Assembly (NCBI RefSeq): GCF_003337425.1
Contig: NZ_QPJU01000001.1
Location: 566,916-630,915, forward strand
Length of the DNA: 64,000 nt
Origin: Extensimonas vulgaris
Lineage (GTDB): Bacteria; Pseudomonadota; Gammaproteobacteria; Burkholderiales; Burkholderiaceae_C
Direction of reading: 5' to 3'
Every line of letters begins with the position of its first letter. Positions within the stretch are counted from its first letter, which is position 1. The notes under the pieces were generated by a model that ran no database searches, was not told where the DNA came from, and saw only the letters and a list, made by a program, of their open reading frames with translations. The translations under genes and the position numbers were made by a program. This document shows, in pieces, positions 38,313 to 48,339 of the stretch.

Positions 38313-39053
38313 TCAGTTGCCGTAGAAGTTCACGGACTGCGGTGTGTACGGCGTGCCGTCACCCAGGAAGCGCCGCCGCACCTCGCGGGCGCGCTCCGTG
38401 GCCGCCGCCTGCCGCGCCAGCTCCAGCGAGGCCGCACGGTCTTGCGTGATCTGAAGCCGCTGCGCTTGGATCGACTGCTTGGCCTGCAAGGCCAGCAACT
38501 GGTTCATGGCCTGCATGGCTTGGAGCGCGCCTTGGGCCGACTGGCTCTTGCCCACGAGATCGGCCAGCACGCTTTCGTCTTCGCCCAGGTTCTGCGACAC
38601 CTGCGCCTGCATCTGCATGGTGGTCTGCAAGCCGTTGAGCGTGTTCCGCCAACGCTCCTGCGTGTCGCGGACCATCTGGTCGCCGCTGACGGTGGCGGCG
38701 TACTGCTCGGGATACAGACGTGCGAACTCCCGATCCAGATTCGTCACGTCGTAGGCCAGGCCTCTGGCCTGGGCGATCAGCCGCTCGGTCGTCGCCAGGT
38801 TGGCGCGCAACTGGTTCACCACGCTGGACGGCAGGCTGGCGAGGTTGCGCGCCTGGTTCATCAGCATCTGCGCTTCGTTTTGGAGCTGACGAATCTGGTT
38901 GTTGATCTGCTCTAGCGTGCGGATCGCGGTCAGCGTGTTTTGCACATAGTTGCTCGGATCAAAGACGATGCGCCAGGCCAATGCTGGTGAAGGCGTCAAT
39001 ATCGTCAGCGACAGTGCGGCAGCAAGCGAAATGGAAAGCGCACGGATCTTCAT
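38313..39053 (-). CDS. trbJ: Type IV secretion protein TrbJ (VirB5-like)
   Basis: 246 residues. Sec signal peptide cleaved near PALA-WR, then long helices rich in Gln (QINNQIRQLQNEAQMLMNQA, MQMQAQVSQNLGEDESVLAD), the VirB5/TrbJ pattern of a minor pilus component. The last 25 residues end with RFLGDGTPYTP, a motif also found in the exclusion lipoprotein at 45941. Start MKIRALSIS with a good AGGAGAA upstream. Confidence 0.88.
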   Translation of the reverse strand: MKIRALSISLAAALSLTILTPSPALAWRIVFDPSNYVQNTLTAIRTLEQINNQIRQLQNEAQMLMNQARNLASLPSSVVNQLRANLATTERLIAQARGLAYDVTNLDREFARLYPEQYAATVSGDQMVRDTQERWRNTLNGLQTTMQMQAQVSQNLGEDESVLADLVGKSQSAQGALQAMQAMNQLLALQAKQSIQAQRLQITQDRAASLELARQAAATERAREVRRRFLGDGTPYTPQSVNFYGN

Positions 39054-39064
39054 GGCTGGTTCTC

Positions 39065-41509
39065 CTATGAGTGGTCGGCGGTACGGAGGGAATCCGGCGC
39101 GAGGCCGGGGAACGAGGGCAGCAGGTCGGCCGCCCAATCGAGGCCGCGATGGCGCAGCCAGGCGCCCGCGAAGCCGGGCACGCCGGCGTCCAGCAGCACG
39201 CGGTCTATGTCGCGCTGGTCTTGCGGCGTGGATGCGCCCGCGAAGGCCAGCGCCGCCGGCCCCAGGTCGAGGTCGAACAGGCGGTTGCCGAGCCGGGATT
39301 GGTAGTAGTAGTCGCGCTTGGGCTGCGCGGTGGCGACGATTTCGATCTGCCGCCTGTTGAGGCCGAAGCCCTCGTAGATCGTGCGAATCTGCGGTTCGGT
39401 GGCCTGCGGGTTGGGCAAGAAAATCCGACTCGCGCAGCTCTCGATGATCGCGGGCGCGATGCTCGAATCCTTGATGTCGGCGAGGCTCTGCGTGGCGAAG
39501 ATGACGCTGACGTTCTTCTTGCGCAGCGTCTTGAGCCACTGGCGGATACGCGCGGCAAACGCCGGGTCATCGAGGAACAGCCAGGCTTCATCGAGGATCA
39601 GCAGCGTGGGCGCACCGTCGAAGCGTTCATCGAAACGCGCAAAGAGGTAATGCAGCACGGCCATGACGGCGGCCTTGCTGTGCATCAACTCCTCCATCTC
39701 GAAGCACTGCACGTCGGCCATGCCCATCCGATCGTGATCGGCGTCCAGCAGCTTGCCGTGGGCGCCGCCGAGCACGTAAGGCGACAGCGCCTGCCGCAGC
39801 GCGTTCGATTGCAGCAGCACGGAAAGCCCCGTCATCGTGCGCTGCTCCAGCGGCGCACCGGCGAGACTTCCCAGCGCCGACCAGATGGCCGCTTTCTCAT
39901 CGGGGCCGACCGCCACGCCTTCGTGCAGCAAGCGGCCTTCGATCCATTCAGCGGCCCAGGTGCGGTAGCCCTCGCGGTCGATGCGCGCGAGCGGCTGGAA
40001 GGCGATTTCGCCATCCGTGCCCAGGTCGTAGTGTTCGCCGCCCAGGCCGAGGATGGCGGCCCGCATGGAGCGGCCCATGTCGAAGGCGAAGATGCGCGAG
40101 CCGCGATAGCGGCGGAACTGCATCGCCAGCGTGGCGAGCAAGACCGACTTGCCCATGCCGGTTGGACCTGCGACCAGCGTGTGGCCCACGTCGCCGATGT
40201 GCGTCACCAGCCGGAACGGCGTCGCGCCATCGGTGCGCGTGACGATCAGCGGCGGGCCGTCGAGGTGGTCGTTCTTCTCTGGCCCGGCCCATACCGCCGA
40301 CACCGGCATCATGTGCGCCAGGTTCAGCGTCGAGACGATGGGCTGGCGCACGTTCGCATAGGCGTTGCCAGGGATCGAAGACAGCCAGGCATCCACGGCA
40401 TTGAGCGTTTCGGGGATGGTGACGAAGCCCCGGCCCTGGATGGCGCGCTCCACCATGCGCAGCTTCTCGTCTGCGACGGCGGCGTCCTCGTCCGTGACGG
40501 TGACGGTCGCCGTCAGATAGCCGAAGGCAACTTGATCGCTGCCCAGCTCCTGCAAGGCAGCGTCGGCGTCGGCGGCGTTGTTGTTGGCGTCGGTATCGAC
40601 CAGCGGGCTTTCCTGCTGGAAGATCGTTTCGCGTAGCAGCGCGATGACGTTCTTGCGCTTGGCGAACCACTGGCGGCGCAGGCGGGCGAGTTCTCTTTCC
40701 GCCTCGGCTTTGTCGAGGCAGAGAAAGCGCGTGCTCCAGCGGTACGCAAAGCCAAGGCGGTTGAGGTCGTCCAGAATCCCCGGCCAGGTCGAGGTCGGGA
40801 AGCCCCGCACCGACACCACGCGCAGGTGCTGGTCGCCCAGCATGGGCGCCAGGCCACCGACCAGCGGCGAGTCGGTCAGCAGCGCGTCGATGTGGAACGG
40901 CACTTCGGGCACGCCGACGCGATAGCGCCGCGTCGAGATGGTCGCGTGCAGGTAGGTCAGCGTCTGCGCGTCATCGAGCCAGTCAATCTCCGGCATCACG
41001 CCGTCGAGCAGGTCAAAGACGCGATCCGTTTCCGCGACGAAGGCTTGCAGCCGCTCGCGCCAGTCCACGCCATTCGTCGGCGTGTTCTCGTAGAGCATCT
41101 TGGCTGCACGGGCGCGGGATTCTTCCGGCGGCAGGTAAAGCAGCGTCAGGTGATAGCCGCTCTCGAAGTGATTGCCCGATTCCTCGAAGGCGGCCCGGCG
41201 TTCTTCCTCCACCACCCAGGAAAGCGGCTCGGGAAACTCCGAGTGCGGATAATCGGCGGCAGGCCGGCGCTCGGCTTCAATGAATAGCGCCCAGCCCGAT
41301 CCCATGCGGCGCAGCGCGTTGTTCAACCGCGCCGACGTGGCGACCAGCTCGCCTTGCGTCGCGCTGTCGAGGTCAGGCCCGCGAAACCGGGCCGTGCGCT
41401 GGAAACTGCCGTCCTTGTTCAAGACGACGCCCGGTGCGACCAGCCCGGCCCAGGGCAGCCAGTCGGCAAGCAAGGCCGGGCGCTGGCGGTATTCGGCGAG
41501 ATTCAGCAT
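39065..41509 (-). CDS. trbE: Type IV secretion ATPase TrbE (VirB4-like)
   Basis: 814 residues, full length. Walker A in the C-terminal half, AGPTGMGKSVLLATLA; Walker B LLILDEAWLFLDDP; then the ATQSLADI motif of VirB4 ATPases. It energises assembly and transport at the inner membrane. An N-terminal VirB4 domain of about 400 residues interacts with the channel. Lies between trbD and trbJ. Confidence 0.93.
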   Translation of the reverse strand: MLNLAEYRQRPALLADWLPWAGLVAPGVVLNKDGSFQRTARFRGPDLDSATQGELVATSARLNNALRRMGSGWALFIEAERRPAADYPHSEFPEPLSWVVEEERRAAFEESGNHFESGYHLTLLYLPPEESRARAAKMLYENTPTNGVDWRERLQAFVAETDRVFDLLDGVMPEIDWLDDAQTLTYLHATISTRRYRVGVPEVPFHIDALLTDSPLVGGLAPMLGDQHLRVVSVRGFPTSTWPGILDDLNRLGFAYRWSTRFLCLDKAEAERELARLRRQWFAKRKNVIALLRETIFQQESPLVDTDANNNAADADAALQELGSDQVAFGYLTATVTVTDEDAAVADEKLRMVERAIQGRGFVTIPETLNAVDAWLSSIPGNAYANVRQPIVSTLNLAHMMPVSAVWAGPEKNDHLDGPPLIVTRTDGATPFRLVTHIGDVGHTLVAGPTGMGKSVLLATLAMQFRRYRGSRIFAFDMGRSMRAAILGLGGEHYDLGTDGEIAFQPLARIDREGYRTWAAEWIEGRLLHEGVAVGPDEKAAIWSALGSLAGAPLEQRTMTGLSVLLQSNALRQALSPYVLGGAHGKLLDADHDRMGMADVQCFEMEELMHSKAAVMAVLHYLFARFDERFDGAPTLLILDEAWLFLDDPAFAARIRQWLKTLRKKNVSVIFATQSLADIKDSSIAPAIIESCASRIFLPNPQATEPQIRTIYEGFGLNRRQIEIVATAQPKRDYYYQSRLGNRLFDLDLGPAALAFAGASTPQDQRDIDRVLLDAGVPGFAGAWLRHRGLDWAADLLPSFPGLAPDSLRTADHS

Positions 41510-41524
41510 CGTGGCGTCCTCCCC

Positions 41525-41797
41525 TCACACGTCCAGCAGCGGGCGGTGTTTGATGTGCCGCGCGAACACGGCCATGAACTGCGGATCGACGCGCGCACCC
41601 CACACCGCCAGCGAATGGCCGACGATCCAGAGCACCACGCCGGGAATCCACAGTTGCAGGCCCAGGCCGACAGCGGCGGCCAGCGTGCCGTTGGCGATCG
41701 CCACGGTGCGCGGTGCGCCGCCCAGCAGAATCGGCTCGGTCAGCGAGCGATGCAGCGGCACCTCGAAGCCGTCCGCGAAGGTGTCTGGGGCACTCAT
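41525..41797 (-). CDS. trbD: Type IV secretion protein TrbD (VirB3-like)
   Basis: 90 residues. An amphipathic start (VPLHRSLTEPILLGGAPR) is followed by two hydrophobic segments, the VirB3 arrangement. Start ATG overlaps the trbC stop by ATGA, so the longer frame to 42232 is rejected. It associates with TrbE at the inner membrane. Confidence 0.88.
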   Translation of the reverse strand: MSAPDTFADGFEVPLHRSLTEPILLGGAPRTVAIANGTLAAAVGLGLQLWIPGVVLWIVGHSLAVWGARVDPQFMAVFARHIKHRPLLDV

Positions 41798-42177
41798 ACG
41801 ACGGCCCCGCCGGAGAAGCTGAAGAACGACAGGAAGAAGCTCGAAGCCGCGAAGGCGATGGACAGACCGAAGACGATCTGGATCAGCTTGCGAAAGCCGC
41901 CCGACGTGTCGCCGAAGGCAAGCGCGAGGCCCGTGGCGATGATGATGATGACCGCGACGATGCGCGCTACCGGCCCCTGGATGGATTCGAGGATGGATTG
42001 CAGTGGGCCTTCCCACGGCATCGAGGAACCGGCGGCCTGTGCGGTTCCGGCCAGGAACAGCAGCAGCGCAGCCAGCAGCGGCCCTTGCCCCGCAGGGCGG
42101 GCCAGGCAGCGCAGCCGCGCAAGTCGCAAAGCCGGATTTGCAGAAAAACGGAAAGCAGGAACGATCATCTGCGTCAT
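41794..42177 (-). CDS. trbC: Conjugal pilin TrbC (VirB2-like)
   Basis: 127 residues. A long leader ends at TAQAAGSS, then two membrane segments (IVAVIIIIATGLALAFG and IVFGLSIAFAASSFFLSFF) separated by a short GG loop, the prepilin plan. It is cleaved and, in IncP-type systems, cyclised by TraF, whose gene lies at 55188-55775. Overlaps trbB and trbD. Confidence 0.88.
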   Translation of the reverse strand: MTQMIVPAFRFSANPALRLARLRCLARPAGQGPLLAALLLFLAGTAQAAGSSMPWEGPLQSILESIQGPVARIVAVIIIIATGLALAFGDTSGGFRKLIQIVFGLSIAFAASSFFLSFFSFSGGAVV

Positions 42178-43238
42178 GGCAGTTCTCCAAGTGAGTCAGG
42201 GGATGGGGAAGTCGCCGCAGCGGGTGCGGCATCGGGAGGTGGCGGCAGCTCGGGAAACGGCGTTTCCAGCGCGTCCGCCTCCCAGTCCACCAGCCGGTAG
42301 CCCACGCCGTCGAAGCCGACGACGCGGGCGATGCTCTCGATGCGGCGCTTGCGCCCGCGCCCGGCGATGTGGATCACCACGTTGACCGCCTCTGCGATCA
42401 GCGCACGCGGCGGGTTCACCGCCACTTCGAGAATCAGTTGCTCCAGGCGCAGCAGCGCGCCCAATGCGGAGCCGGCATGGATCGTGGCGATGCCGCCCGG
42501 ATGGCCCGTGCCCCACACCTTGATGAGATCCAGCGCCTCGGCGCCGCGCACCTCGCCGACGACGACGCGATCCGGCCGCAGACGCATGGACGAGCGCACC
42601 AGTTCGGTCATCGACACCACGCCTGCGCGGGTGCGCAGGGGAACGTGGTCGCGGGCCGCGCATTGCAGTTCCACCGTGTCTTCGAGCACCAGCACGCGGT
42701 CGCCGGTGGCGGCGATTTCGGCCAGCAACGCATTGGCAAGCGTGGTCTTGCCACTGCTGGTGGCGCCGGCGATCAAGACGTTCTGCCGCTCGCGGACGGC
42801 GCGAACGAGAAAGCCCGCCTGCGCGCTGGTCATCATCCCGTCGATGACGTACCGCTCCAGCGGAATCACGCCGATGGCGCGCTTGCGCAGCGCGAAGGCC
42901 GGTCCCGGCGCGGCCGGCGGCAAGATGCCCTCGAAGCGTTCGCCCGTTTCGGGCAACTCGGCGGACAGCAGCGGCTGGCCGCGATGGACTTCCGCGCCGA
43001 CGTGGGCGGCGACAAGGCGGATGATTCGCTCGCCGTCCGCCTCGGGCAGTTCCACGCCCATCGGCGCGCGTCCACTGGAAAGCCGATCCACCCAAAGGGT
43101 GCGATCAGGATTCAGCATCACCTCCACCACGTCCGGGTCTTCGAGCGCGGCGGCGATCAGCGGCCCCATCGCCGTGCGCAGCATTTGGATGCGGCGGTCG
43201 AGCGACGTGGCACTCATGGACTGCGGAACGGCGCTCAT
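42174..43238 (-). CDS. trbB: Type IV secretion ATPase TrbB (VirB11-like)
   Basis: 354 residues. Walker [11 protein letters not shown], Asp box ([10 protein letters not shown]), Walker [13 protein letters not shown] and His box [15 protein letters not shown] are all present. A hexameric cytoplasmic ATPase that switches the channel between pilus assembly and DNA transfer. Overlaps the CopG gene and trbC by ATGA. Confidence 0.93.
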   Translation of the reverse strand: MSAVPQSMSATSLDRRIQMLRTAMGPLIAAALEDPDVVEVMLNPDRTLWVDRLSSGRAPMGVELPEADGERIIRLVAAHVGAEVHRGQPLLSAELPETGERFEGILPPAAPGPAFALRKRAIGVIPLERYVIDGMMTSAQAGFLVRAVRERQNVLIAGATSSGKTTLANALLAEIAATGDRVLVLEDTVELQCAARDHVPLRTRAGVVSMTELVRSSMRLRPDRVVVGEVRGAEALDLIKVWGTGHPGGIATIHAGSALGALLRLEQLILEVAVNPPRALIAEAVNVVIHIAGRGRKRRIESIARVVGFDGVGYRLVDWEADALETPFPELPPPPDAAPAAATSPSPDSLGELP

Positions 43239-43699
43239 GACACACGCTCCTGCGCTTGCGCGGCTGCCGCCGCGTCCTCCAACCGCATCGGGTCGGGATG
43301 CAGCTCCTCCACCACGTCGCGCACCAGGCTTCGCCCGCGCAGCAGGTGGCGACCCAACTGTTCAACGAACTGCTCGAAGCGCGCTTTGCCCTGTGCGCGA
43401 GCGGCCTCTTGGTGCGCTTCGGGGACTGGCGTGCTGACCGTGAGGTAGTAGCGAATGAACAGCGCCAGCGTCTCGATCTGGATGTTCTGGTCGCGCTCCA
43501 TGCGCTCGGCCTGGCGCGAGAGGCGATCCAGCCGCTTGGCGATGGCTGCCTCGCGCTGGTCGGCGGCATCGGGCGACAGCCACGATGCAAGCGCCGCCGC
43601 GACGATGGATGACTTGGACACGCCTTTCTTGGCGGCCAGCTCATCGAGCCGCTTGGCGTGCTCCGGCTGGATGAACAGGTTGAGGCGGTAGTGGCTCAT
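43235..43699 (-). CDS. CopG-family ribbon-helix-helix protein of the transfer operon
   Basis: 154 residues. N-terminal RHH: a strand [20 protein letters not shown] followed by [16 protein letters not shown]. Then a long charged helical region. It sits between traG and trbB, overlapping both, a constant place in Tn4371-family elements. Probably regulates transfer or helps recruit DNA to TraG; not proven. Confidence 0.8.
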   Translation of the reverse strand: MSHYRLNLFIQPEHAKRLDELAAKKGVSKSSIVAAALASWLSPDAADQREAAIAKRLDRLSRQAERMERDQNIQIETLALFIRYYLTVSTPVPEAHQEAARAQGKARFEQFVEQLGRHLLRGRSLVRDVVEELHPDPMRLEDAAAAAQAQERVS

Positions 43700-45705
43700 A
43701 GCTCGATTCCGTCGTTGGGGTCGAGGGAAGCCAGCCGGGCCGTGCGCTGCATGGCTGGATCAAGCTGGCGCGGGAGGGGAAGCGGCAAATCGTCGTCGTC
43801 ATCGAGCAGCCCGAGGTCGGCCGCGGGCGCAGCCAATTCGGGGTCGTAGGCGACGGTTTCGGATAGCTCGGGCTGGCGGCGCGGGCCGCCGTCGTCGGCC
43901 GTACCCAAGTTCTCCAGGCCATCGGCGGATGCCGTGGCTGGTGCGGCAGGCACGGCAGGAATCGCCAGCCCGCTCCAGGCGTCGGCGCGTGCCGGCGGCG
44001 CGTCGGCATACTGCCCGTCCGCTAGCGCGGGCGGCGGCAGCACGCGGCGCTTGAAATTGGCGTCCGCGTAGTAGCGCAGCTTCTTGGCCTTGATCGGTGC
44101 CACGCTGGACACCATCACCACGGCCTCGTCGGGTGGAAGCTGCATGACTTCGCCCGGCGTCAGCAGCGGGCGCGCGGTTTCCTGGCGCGACACCATCAGG
44201 TGGCCCAGCCACGGTGCGAGCCGGTGGCCCGCGTAGTTGCGCTGGGCGCGCAGCTCGGTGGCCGTGCCCAGCGTCTCGGAGATCCGTTTGGCGGTGCGCT
44301 CGTCGTTCGTGGCGAACGTCACGCGCACATGGCAGTTGTCGAGGATGGAGTGGTTTTGCCCATACGCCTTGTCGATCTGGTTGAGCGACTGCGCGATGAG
44401 AAAGCTGCGGATGCCGTAGCCCGCCATGAAGGCCAGCGCCGTCTCGAAGAAGTCCAGGCGCCCCAGCGCCGGGAACTCGTCAAGCATCAACAGCAGCTTG
44501 TGGCGGCGCTCGATGCCATCGGAGCCGTCGAGCGATTCGGTGAGGCGCCGCCCGATCTGGTTGAGGATCAAGCGAATGAGCGGCTTCGTCCGCGAAATGT
44601 CCGAAGGCGGCACCACAAGGTACAGCGACACCGGATGCTCGGCCGCGATCAGGTCGGCGATGCGCCAATCGCAGCGCGAGGTGACTTCGGCCACGGTCGG
44701 GTCGCGGTACAGGCCGAGGAACGACATGGCGGTGCTTAACACGCCCGAGCGTTCGTTGTCGCTCTTGTTGAGGACTTCACGCGCTGCCGATGCGACGACC
44801 GGATGCGGCCCATCGCCGAGGTGCGGCGTGGTCATCATCCGGTGCAAGGTCAGCTCGAACGGGCTGGCCGGGTCGGACAGGAAGTTGGCGACGCCGCGCA
44901 GCGTCTTGTCTTCGCCCGCGTAGAGCACATGCAGGATGGCCCCGACCAGCAGCGCGTGCGAGGTCTTTTCCCAATGGTTGCGCCGCTCCAGCGCGCCTTC
45001 GGGATCGACCAGAATGTCCGCGATGTTCTGCACGTCGCGCACTTCATGCGCGCCGCGCCGCACCTCCAGCAGAGGGTTGTAGGCCGCCGACTTCGCATCG
45101 GTCGGGTTGAACAGCAGGCAATGCGAAAAACGCGAACGCCAGCCTGCGGTGATCTGCCAGTTCTCGCCCTTGATGTCGTGGATGACGGCCGAGGCCGGCC
45201 AGGATAGGAGCGTCGGCACCACCAGGCCGACACCTTTACCCGAGCGCGTGGGCGCAAAGGTCAGGACGTGTTCCGGCCCTTCGTGCCGCAGGTAGTGGCC
45301 GTCATGCTGGCCGAGAAAGACGCCAGCAGGCTGCGTCAGCCCAGCCTTGCGAATGTCGGCAGCATCCGCCCAACGGGCCGAGCCATAGGTCGTCACCTTG
45401 CGCGCCTGACGCGAGCGCCACACCGACATTGCGATGGCGACCGCCACGGCCAGCAGGCCGCTGCTTGCCGCGATCATGCCGCCGGTGTCGAACACCTGCG
45501 GCGCGTAGGCATCGAAGAAGAACCACCACTCGAACAGCTTCCACGGGTAATAGACCGGCGTGCCGTACAAGTCGAACCAGGGCGAGCCCAGGCGTAGCTG
45601 GTAGCCCAAGGCGGCGGCTGTCCATTGCGTGGCACCCCACACACCGGCGATCACGATGCCGAACACGGCGGCGATCTGCCCGAACAACACACCTTGAGCC
45701 TGCAT
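43696..45705 (-). CDS. traG: Type IV coupling protein TraG (VirD4-like)
   Basis: 669 residues from MQAQGVLFGQ, which has GGAGG in front; the frame to 45756 is rejected. Two to three N-terminal membrane segments, Walker A FAPTRSGKGVGLVVP, and Walker B LLMLDEFPALGRLDFF. It links the relaxase-DNA complex to the mating channel and pumps DNA. The C-terminus is acidic with a DDDDD run. Leads the trb operon. Confidence 0.93.
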   Translation of the reverse strand: MQAQGVLFGQIAAVFGIVIAGVWGATQWTAAALGYQLRLGSPWFDLYGTPVYYPWKLFEWWFFFDAYAPQVFDTGGMIAASSGLLAVAVAIAMSVWRSRQARKVTTYGSARWADAADIRKAGLTQPAGVFLGQHDGHYLRHEGPEHVLTFAPTRSGKGVGLVVPTLLSWPASAVIHDIKGENWQITAGWRSRFSHCLLFNPTDAKSAAYNPLLEVRRGAHEVRDVQNIADILVDPEGALERRNHWEKTSHALLVGAILHVLYAGEDKTLRGVANFLSDPASPFELTLHRMMTTPHLGDGPHPVVASAAREVLNKSDNERSGVLSTAMSFLGLYRDPTVAEVTSRCDWRIADLIAAEHPVSLYLVVPPSDISRTKPLIRLILNQIGRRLTESLDGSDGIERRHKLLLMLDEFPALGRLDFFETALAFMAGYGIRSFLIAQSLNQIDKAYGQNHSILDNCHVRVTFATNDERTAKRISETLGTATELRAQRNYAGHRLAPWLGHLMVSRQETARPLLTPGEVMQLPPDEAVVMVSSVAPIKAKKLRYYADANFKRRVLPPPALADGQYADAPPARADAWSGLAIPAVPAAPATASADGLENLGTADDGGPRRQPELSETVAYDPELAAPAADLGLLDDDDDLPLPLPRQLDPAMQRTARLASLDPNDGIEL

Positions 45706-45940
45706 ACCTTGGCCTCCGATTTCTCCTGCGCTGATTCCCCGTGGAAAACGCGGCACAAAGGCGTGCCGCAGGCGTCAGGATCGGTGCCGGTTCAGTGCTG
45801 GTCAAAGACCGTTATCGGCAGCAAGGTGATGCAAAAAACATGGTTTCATGTAGGGACGAAACCAGTAAAAACGCCGCAGGCGTGGGCGCGCTGCGGCGTG
45901 TCGAGAAAGAAAACGAAGATATGCAGCAAGCCGCCAACGG
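45706..45940. other. Gap between exclusion lipoprotein and traG
   Basis: 235 bp with no recognisable gene, repeat or strong hairpin; AT-richer at about 45,820-45,920, so a traG/trb promoter may lie here. Confidence 0.3.
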
Positions 45941-46213
45941 TTAGAACTTCGGTGGCGTTTCCGATGGCGTGTAAGGTACCTTGCCGTCGCCGAAGAAGCG
46001 CTTGTTCGTGGCTTCGGCCACGCGGTTGCACAGCACGTCGCCCATCGTCGGGCGCTCGGTCTTGCACTGGCGGCGCAGTTCCTTCAGGCGTGCCGGATCG
46101 GCGGCCAGTTCGTCGACGGTTGGCACATTGGCTTCCTGCTTCGGCGGCTCCGACGGGCCGCAGGCTACCAGTGCAGTAACCAACAAGAACGGGGTAATCA
46201 GCTTCATGGTCAT
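45941..46213 (-). CDS. eexN: EexN-family entry-exclusion lipoprotein
   Basis: 90 residues. Lipobox LVACGP gives Cys18. VDELAADPARLKELRRQC with a later Cys62 matches EexN. The C-terminal RFFGDGKVPYTP (72-83) closely resembles the TrbJ tail. Such proteins reduce redundant transfer into cells that already hold the element. Overlaps the LysR stop by ATGA. Confidence 0.78.
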   Translation of the reverse strand: MTMKLITPFLLVTALVACGPSEPPKQEANVPTVDELAADPARLKELRRQCKTERPTMGDVLCNRVAEATNKRFFGDGKVPYTPSETPPKF

Positions 46214-47154
46214 GGCTCGACTTCCTCTTGGGGGTCGGGTTTGAAGGGGCGCACGGCTCCGCCGCCTTCCGGTGATTCGAGTACCAGTACTCGTTCGATA
46301 AAGCGCAACAGCACATCGGAGGATTCACCTACTCGATGTAGTACATAGGTCGTGAGCAAAGGAGAACGCCCCGTTAACGCTCGTGCAATCACACCAGATT
46401 CACGGCGAGCCGCAATGTGCGGCGCTCCAGTAATTCCCAGAGCAAAGCCTGCTGATACCAGCGCCATCATCAAGTCGTAAGACGCCACACGCTCAGCAAT
46501 CATCGGCTCCATGTCTGAGCAGCGCAGTACACGCTCAATCTGGCGGGCATGTCCTTCACACACATTCAGATCGCAGAGCACCAGCGGATAGCGCAGTACT
46601 TCTTCCAATGGAATACGCTTGTGTCTCAGCAGCGGGTGCCGTGCAGGCACTGCCACCATCAACGGATCACTCCACGCCGCCTCAGCCACGAGTCCATCAC
46701 CAACGTCATCGGACTGCGCAAAGCCCACGTCGTACAAATCGTCGTGCAGTCCCTTGATCTGCTGCGACAGCGGCACCTCGAACAGCCGAATCTCGACCTC
46801 GGGCTCCTCCTGCCGACACAGCGCCAGCAAGGACGGCAGACGTGACGGCATGATGCCGTCGGACAGTGCAATGCGTAGCTGGCTATGGAAACCATTGGTA
46901 GCTGCCTTCACGCTGTCTCGCGCCTGCTGCAAGGCGGTGAAAACACGCGGCACATGCTCCAGAAACAGTTTGCCAGCACGAGTCAGCCGCGTGCTGCGGC
47001 TAGTGCGGACGAACAACTGCTCACCCAGATCTTCCTCCAGTTCCTTGATGGTGCGCGACAGCGGCGACTGTTCAATATGCAGTCGCTCGGCAGCACGGGC
47101 AAAGTGCAGTTCTTCGGCGACCGCCAGGAAGCAGCGCAGGTGTCGAAACTCCAT
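46210..47154 (-). CDS. LysR-family regulator of the conjugative element
   Basis: 314 residues. HTH MEFRHLRCFLAVAEELHFARAAERL then SPLSRTIKELEEDL, and a substrate-binding domain. Its place upstream of eexN/traG matches LysR-type regulators seen in Tn4371-family elements, but the acuI cassette begins only 38 bp upstream in the same direction, so it could also respond to that cassette. The effector is unknown. Confidence 0.82.
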   Translation of the reverse strand: MEFRHLRCFLAVAEELHFARAAERLHIEQSPLSRTIKELEEDLGEQLFVRTSRSTRLTRAGKLFLEHVPRVFTALQQARDSVKAATNGFHSQLRIALSDGIMPSRLPSLLALCRQEEPEVEIRLFEVPLSQQIKGLHDDLYDVGFAQSDDVGDGLVAEAAWSDPLMVAVPARHPLLRHKRIPLEEVLRYPLVLCDLNVCEGHARQIERVLRCSDMEPMIAERVASYDLMMALVSAGFALGITGAPHIAARRESGVIARALTGRSPLLTTYVLHRVGESSDVLLRFIERVLVLESPEGGGAVRPFKPDPQEEVEP

Positions 47155-47191
47155 GTTGTTCCTCTCTATTCGCTGGTTTGTGCAGAGCTGC

Positions 47192-48178
47192 TCAGCGATT
47201 CACATCCACCACCAGACGCCCACGCACCTTGCCGGCGAGTAGATCCTCGGAGGCAGCGATGGCCTCGCCTAATCCAATTTCCTGAGTAATCGCATCGAGT
47301 TGGACGAAATCCAGATCTTTGACCAGTCGTGACCAGGCCTGGATACGGTCGGCTTTCGGACGCGTCACGCTGTTGATCCCGAGCAGGCTGACGCCGCGTA
47401 GGATGAAGGGTGCTACTGTGGCCGGCAGATCCATGCCTTGGGCCAGGCCGCAAGCAGCCACGGCACCATCGGCGCGCAGACCAGCGCAGACGTTGGCCAG
47501 CGTGTGACTGCCGACTGAGTCGATTGCTGCTGCCCAGCGCTCGGCTTGCAGCGGCTTGCTGGGTTGCGAGAGGGTGGCGCGGTCGATGATGGTCTCTGCG
47601 CCCAAGGCTCGCAGATAGTCGGATTCCTGTGGCCGCCCCGTGGAGGCGACGACGTGATAGCCAAGGCGAGCCAGCAAAGCAATGGCGAAACTGCCGACAC
47701 CGCCGTTGGCACCTGTAACCAGCACCTCGCCGTGTTCCGGACGCAGGCCGTGACGCTCAAGCGCAAGCACGCACAGCATCGCGGTATAGCCGGCCGTACC
47801 GATGGCCATCGCCTGGCGTGCGTCCAATCCGTGCGGCAGCGGGATCAACCATTCGCCTTGCAGCCGGGCGCGTTGAGCCAAGCCGCCCCAGTGCTTTTCG
47901 CCCACGCCCCAGCCATTGAGTAACACTGCATCGCCGGTACTGAAATCGGGGTCGTCGCTGTGCAGCACGGTACCAGCCAGATCTATGCCTGGCACCATCG
48001 GGAAATGACGAACCACGGCTCCGCCCTGGCCGGTGATGGCAAGAGCATCCTTGTAGTTGAGCGTGCTCCATTGCACTTCTACCGTTACGTTGCCTAAGGG
48101 CAATACGGCCTCGTCCAGCGTACTCAAGTTGGCGTGGTAACCGGAATCGTCTTTATCAATGAGGATGGCGTTGAACAT
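47192..48178 (-). CDS. acuI: AcuI/YhdH-type NADPH-dependent acryloyl-CoA (enoyl) reductase
   Basis: 328 residues, zinc-free medium-chain reductase. Visible: STLNYKDALAITGQGGAV, VPGIDLAGTV and cofactor loop VTGANGGVGSFAIALLARLG. It reduces acryloyl-CoA or similar activated double bonds. It is divergent from an aldehyde dehydrogenase gene with a shared GATAT-N4-ATATC operator between them. Part of the element's cargo. Confidence 0.85.
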   Translation of the reverse strand: MFNAILIDKDDSGYHANLSTLDEAVLPLGNVTVEVQWSTLNYKDALAITGQGGAVVRHFPMVPGIDLAGTVLHSDDPDFSTGDAVLLNGWGVGEKHWGGLAQRARLQGEWLIPLPHGLDARQAMAIGTAGYTAMLCVLALERHGLRPEHGEVLVTGANGGVGSFAIALLARLGYHVVASTGRPQESDYLRALGAETIIDRATLSQPSKPLQAERWAAAIDSVGSHTLANVCAGLRADGAVAACGLAQGMDLPATVAPFILRGVSLLGINSVTRPKADRIQAWSRLVKDLDFVQLDAITQEIGLGEAIAASEDLLAGKVRGRLVVDVNR

Positions 48179-48271
48179 ATGTAGCTCCTTATCGGATGGG
48201 AAATCGGATTAGCGGGGCAAGACTGCGAGCGCAGTTGTGTACGCTGCACGGCACAGAACATCTATCAATTT

Positions 48272-48287
48272 GGATATTGACATATCC
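48272..48287. promoter_or_regulatory. GATAT-N4-ATATC operator between acuI and the aldehyde dehydrogenase
   Basis: GGATAT-TGAC-ATATCC, a perfect inverted repeat in the divergent promoter region. The same GATAT-N4-ATATC pattern lies upstream of the ArsR-type gene at 52270-52283; a half site GGATAT lies at 49882-49887 before the ene-reductase gene. Probable target of that ArsR protein. Confidence 0.6.
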
Positions 48288-48339
48288 CGAAATGTAGCTA
48301 TGATAGCCATGTCACCCACCCAAGTCAAAGGAGTTCATC

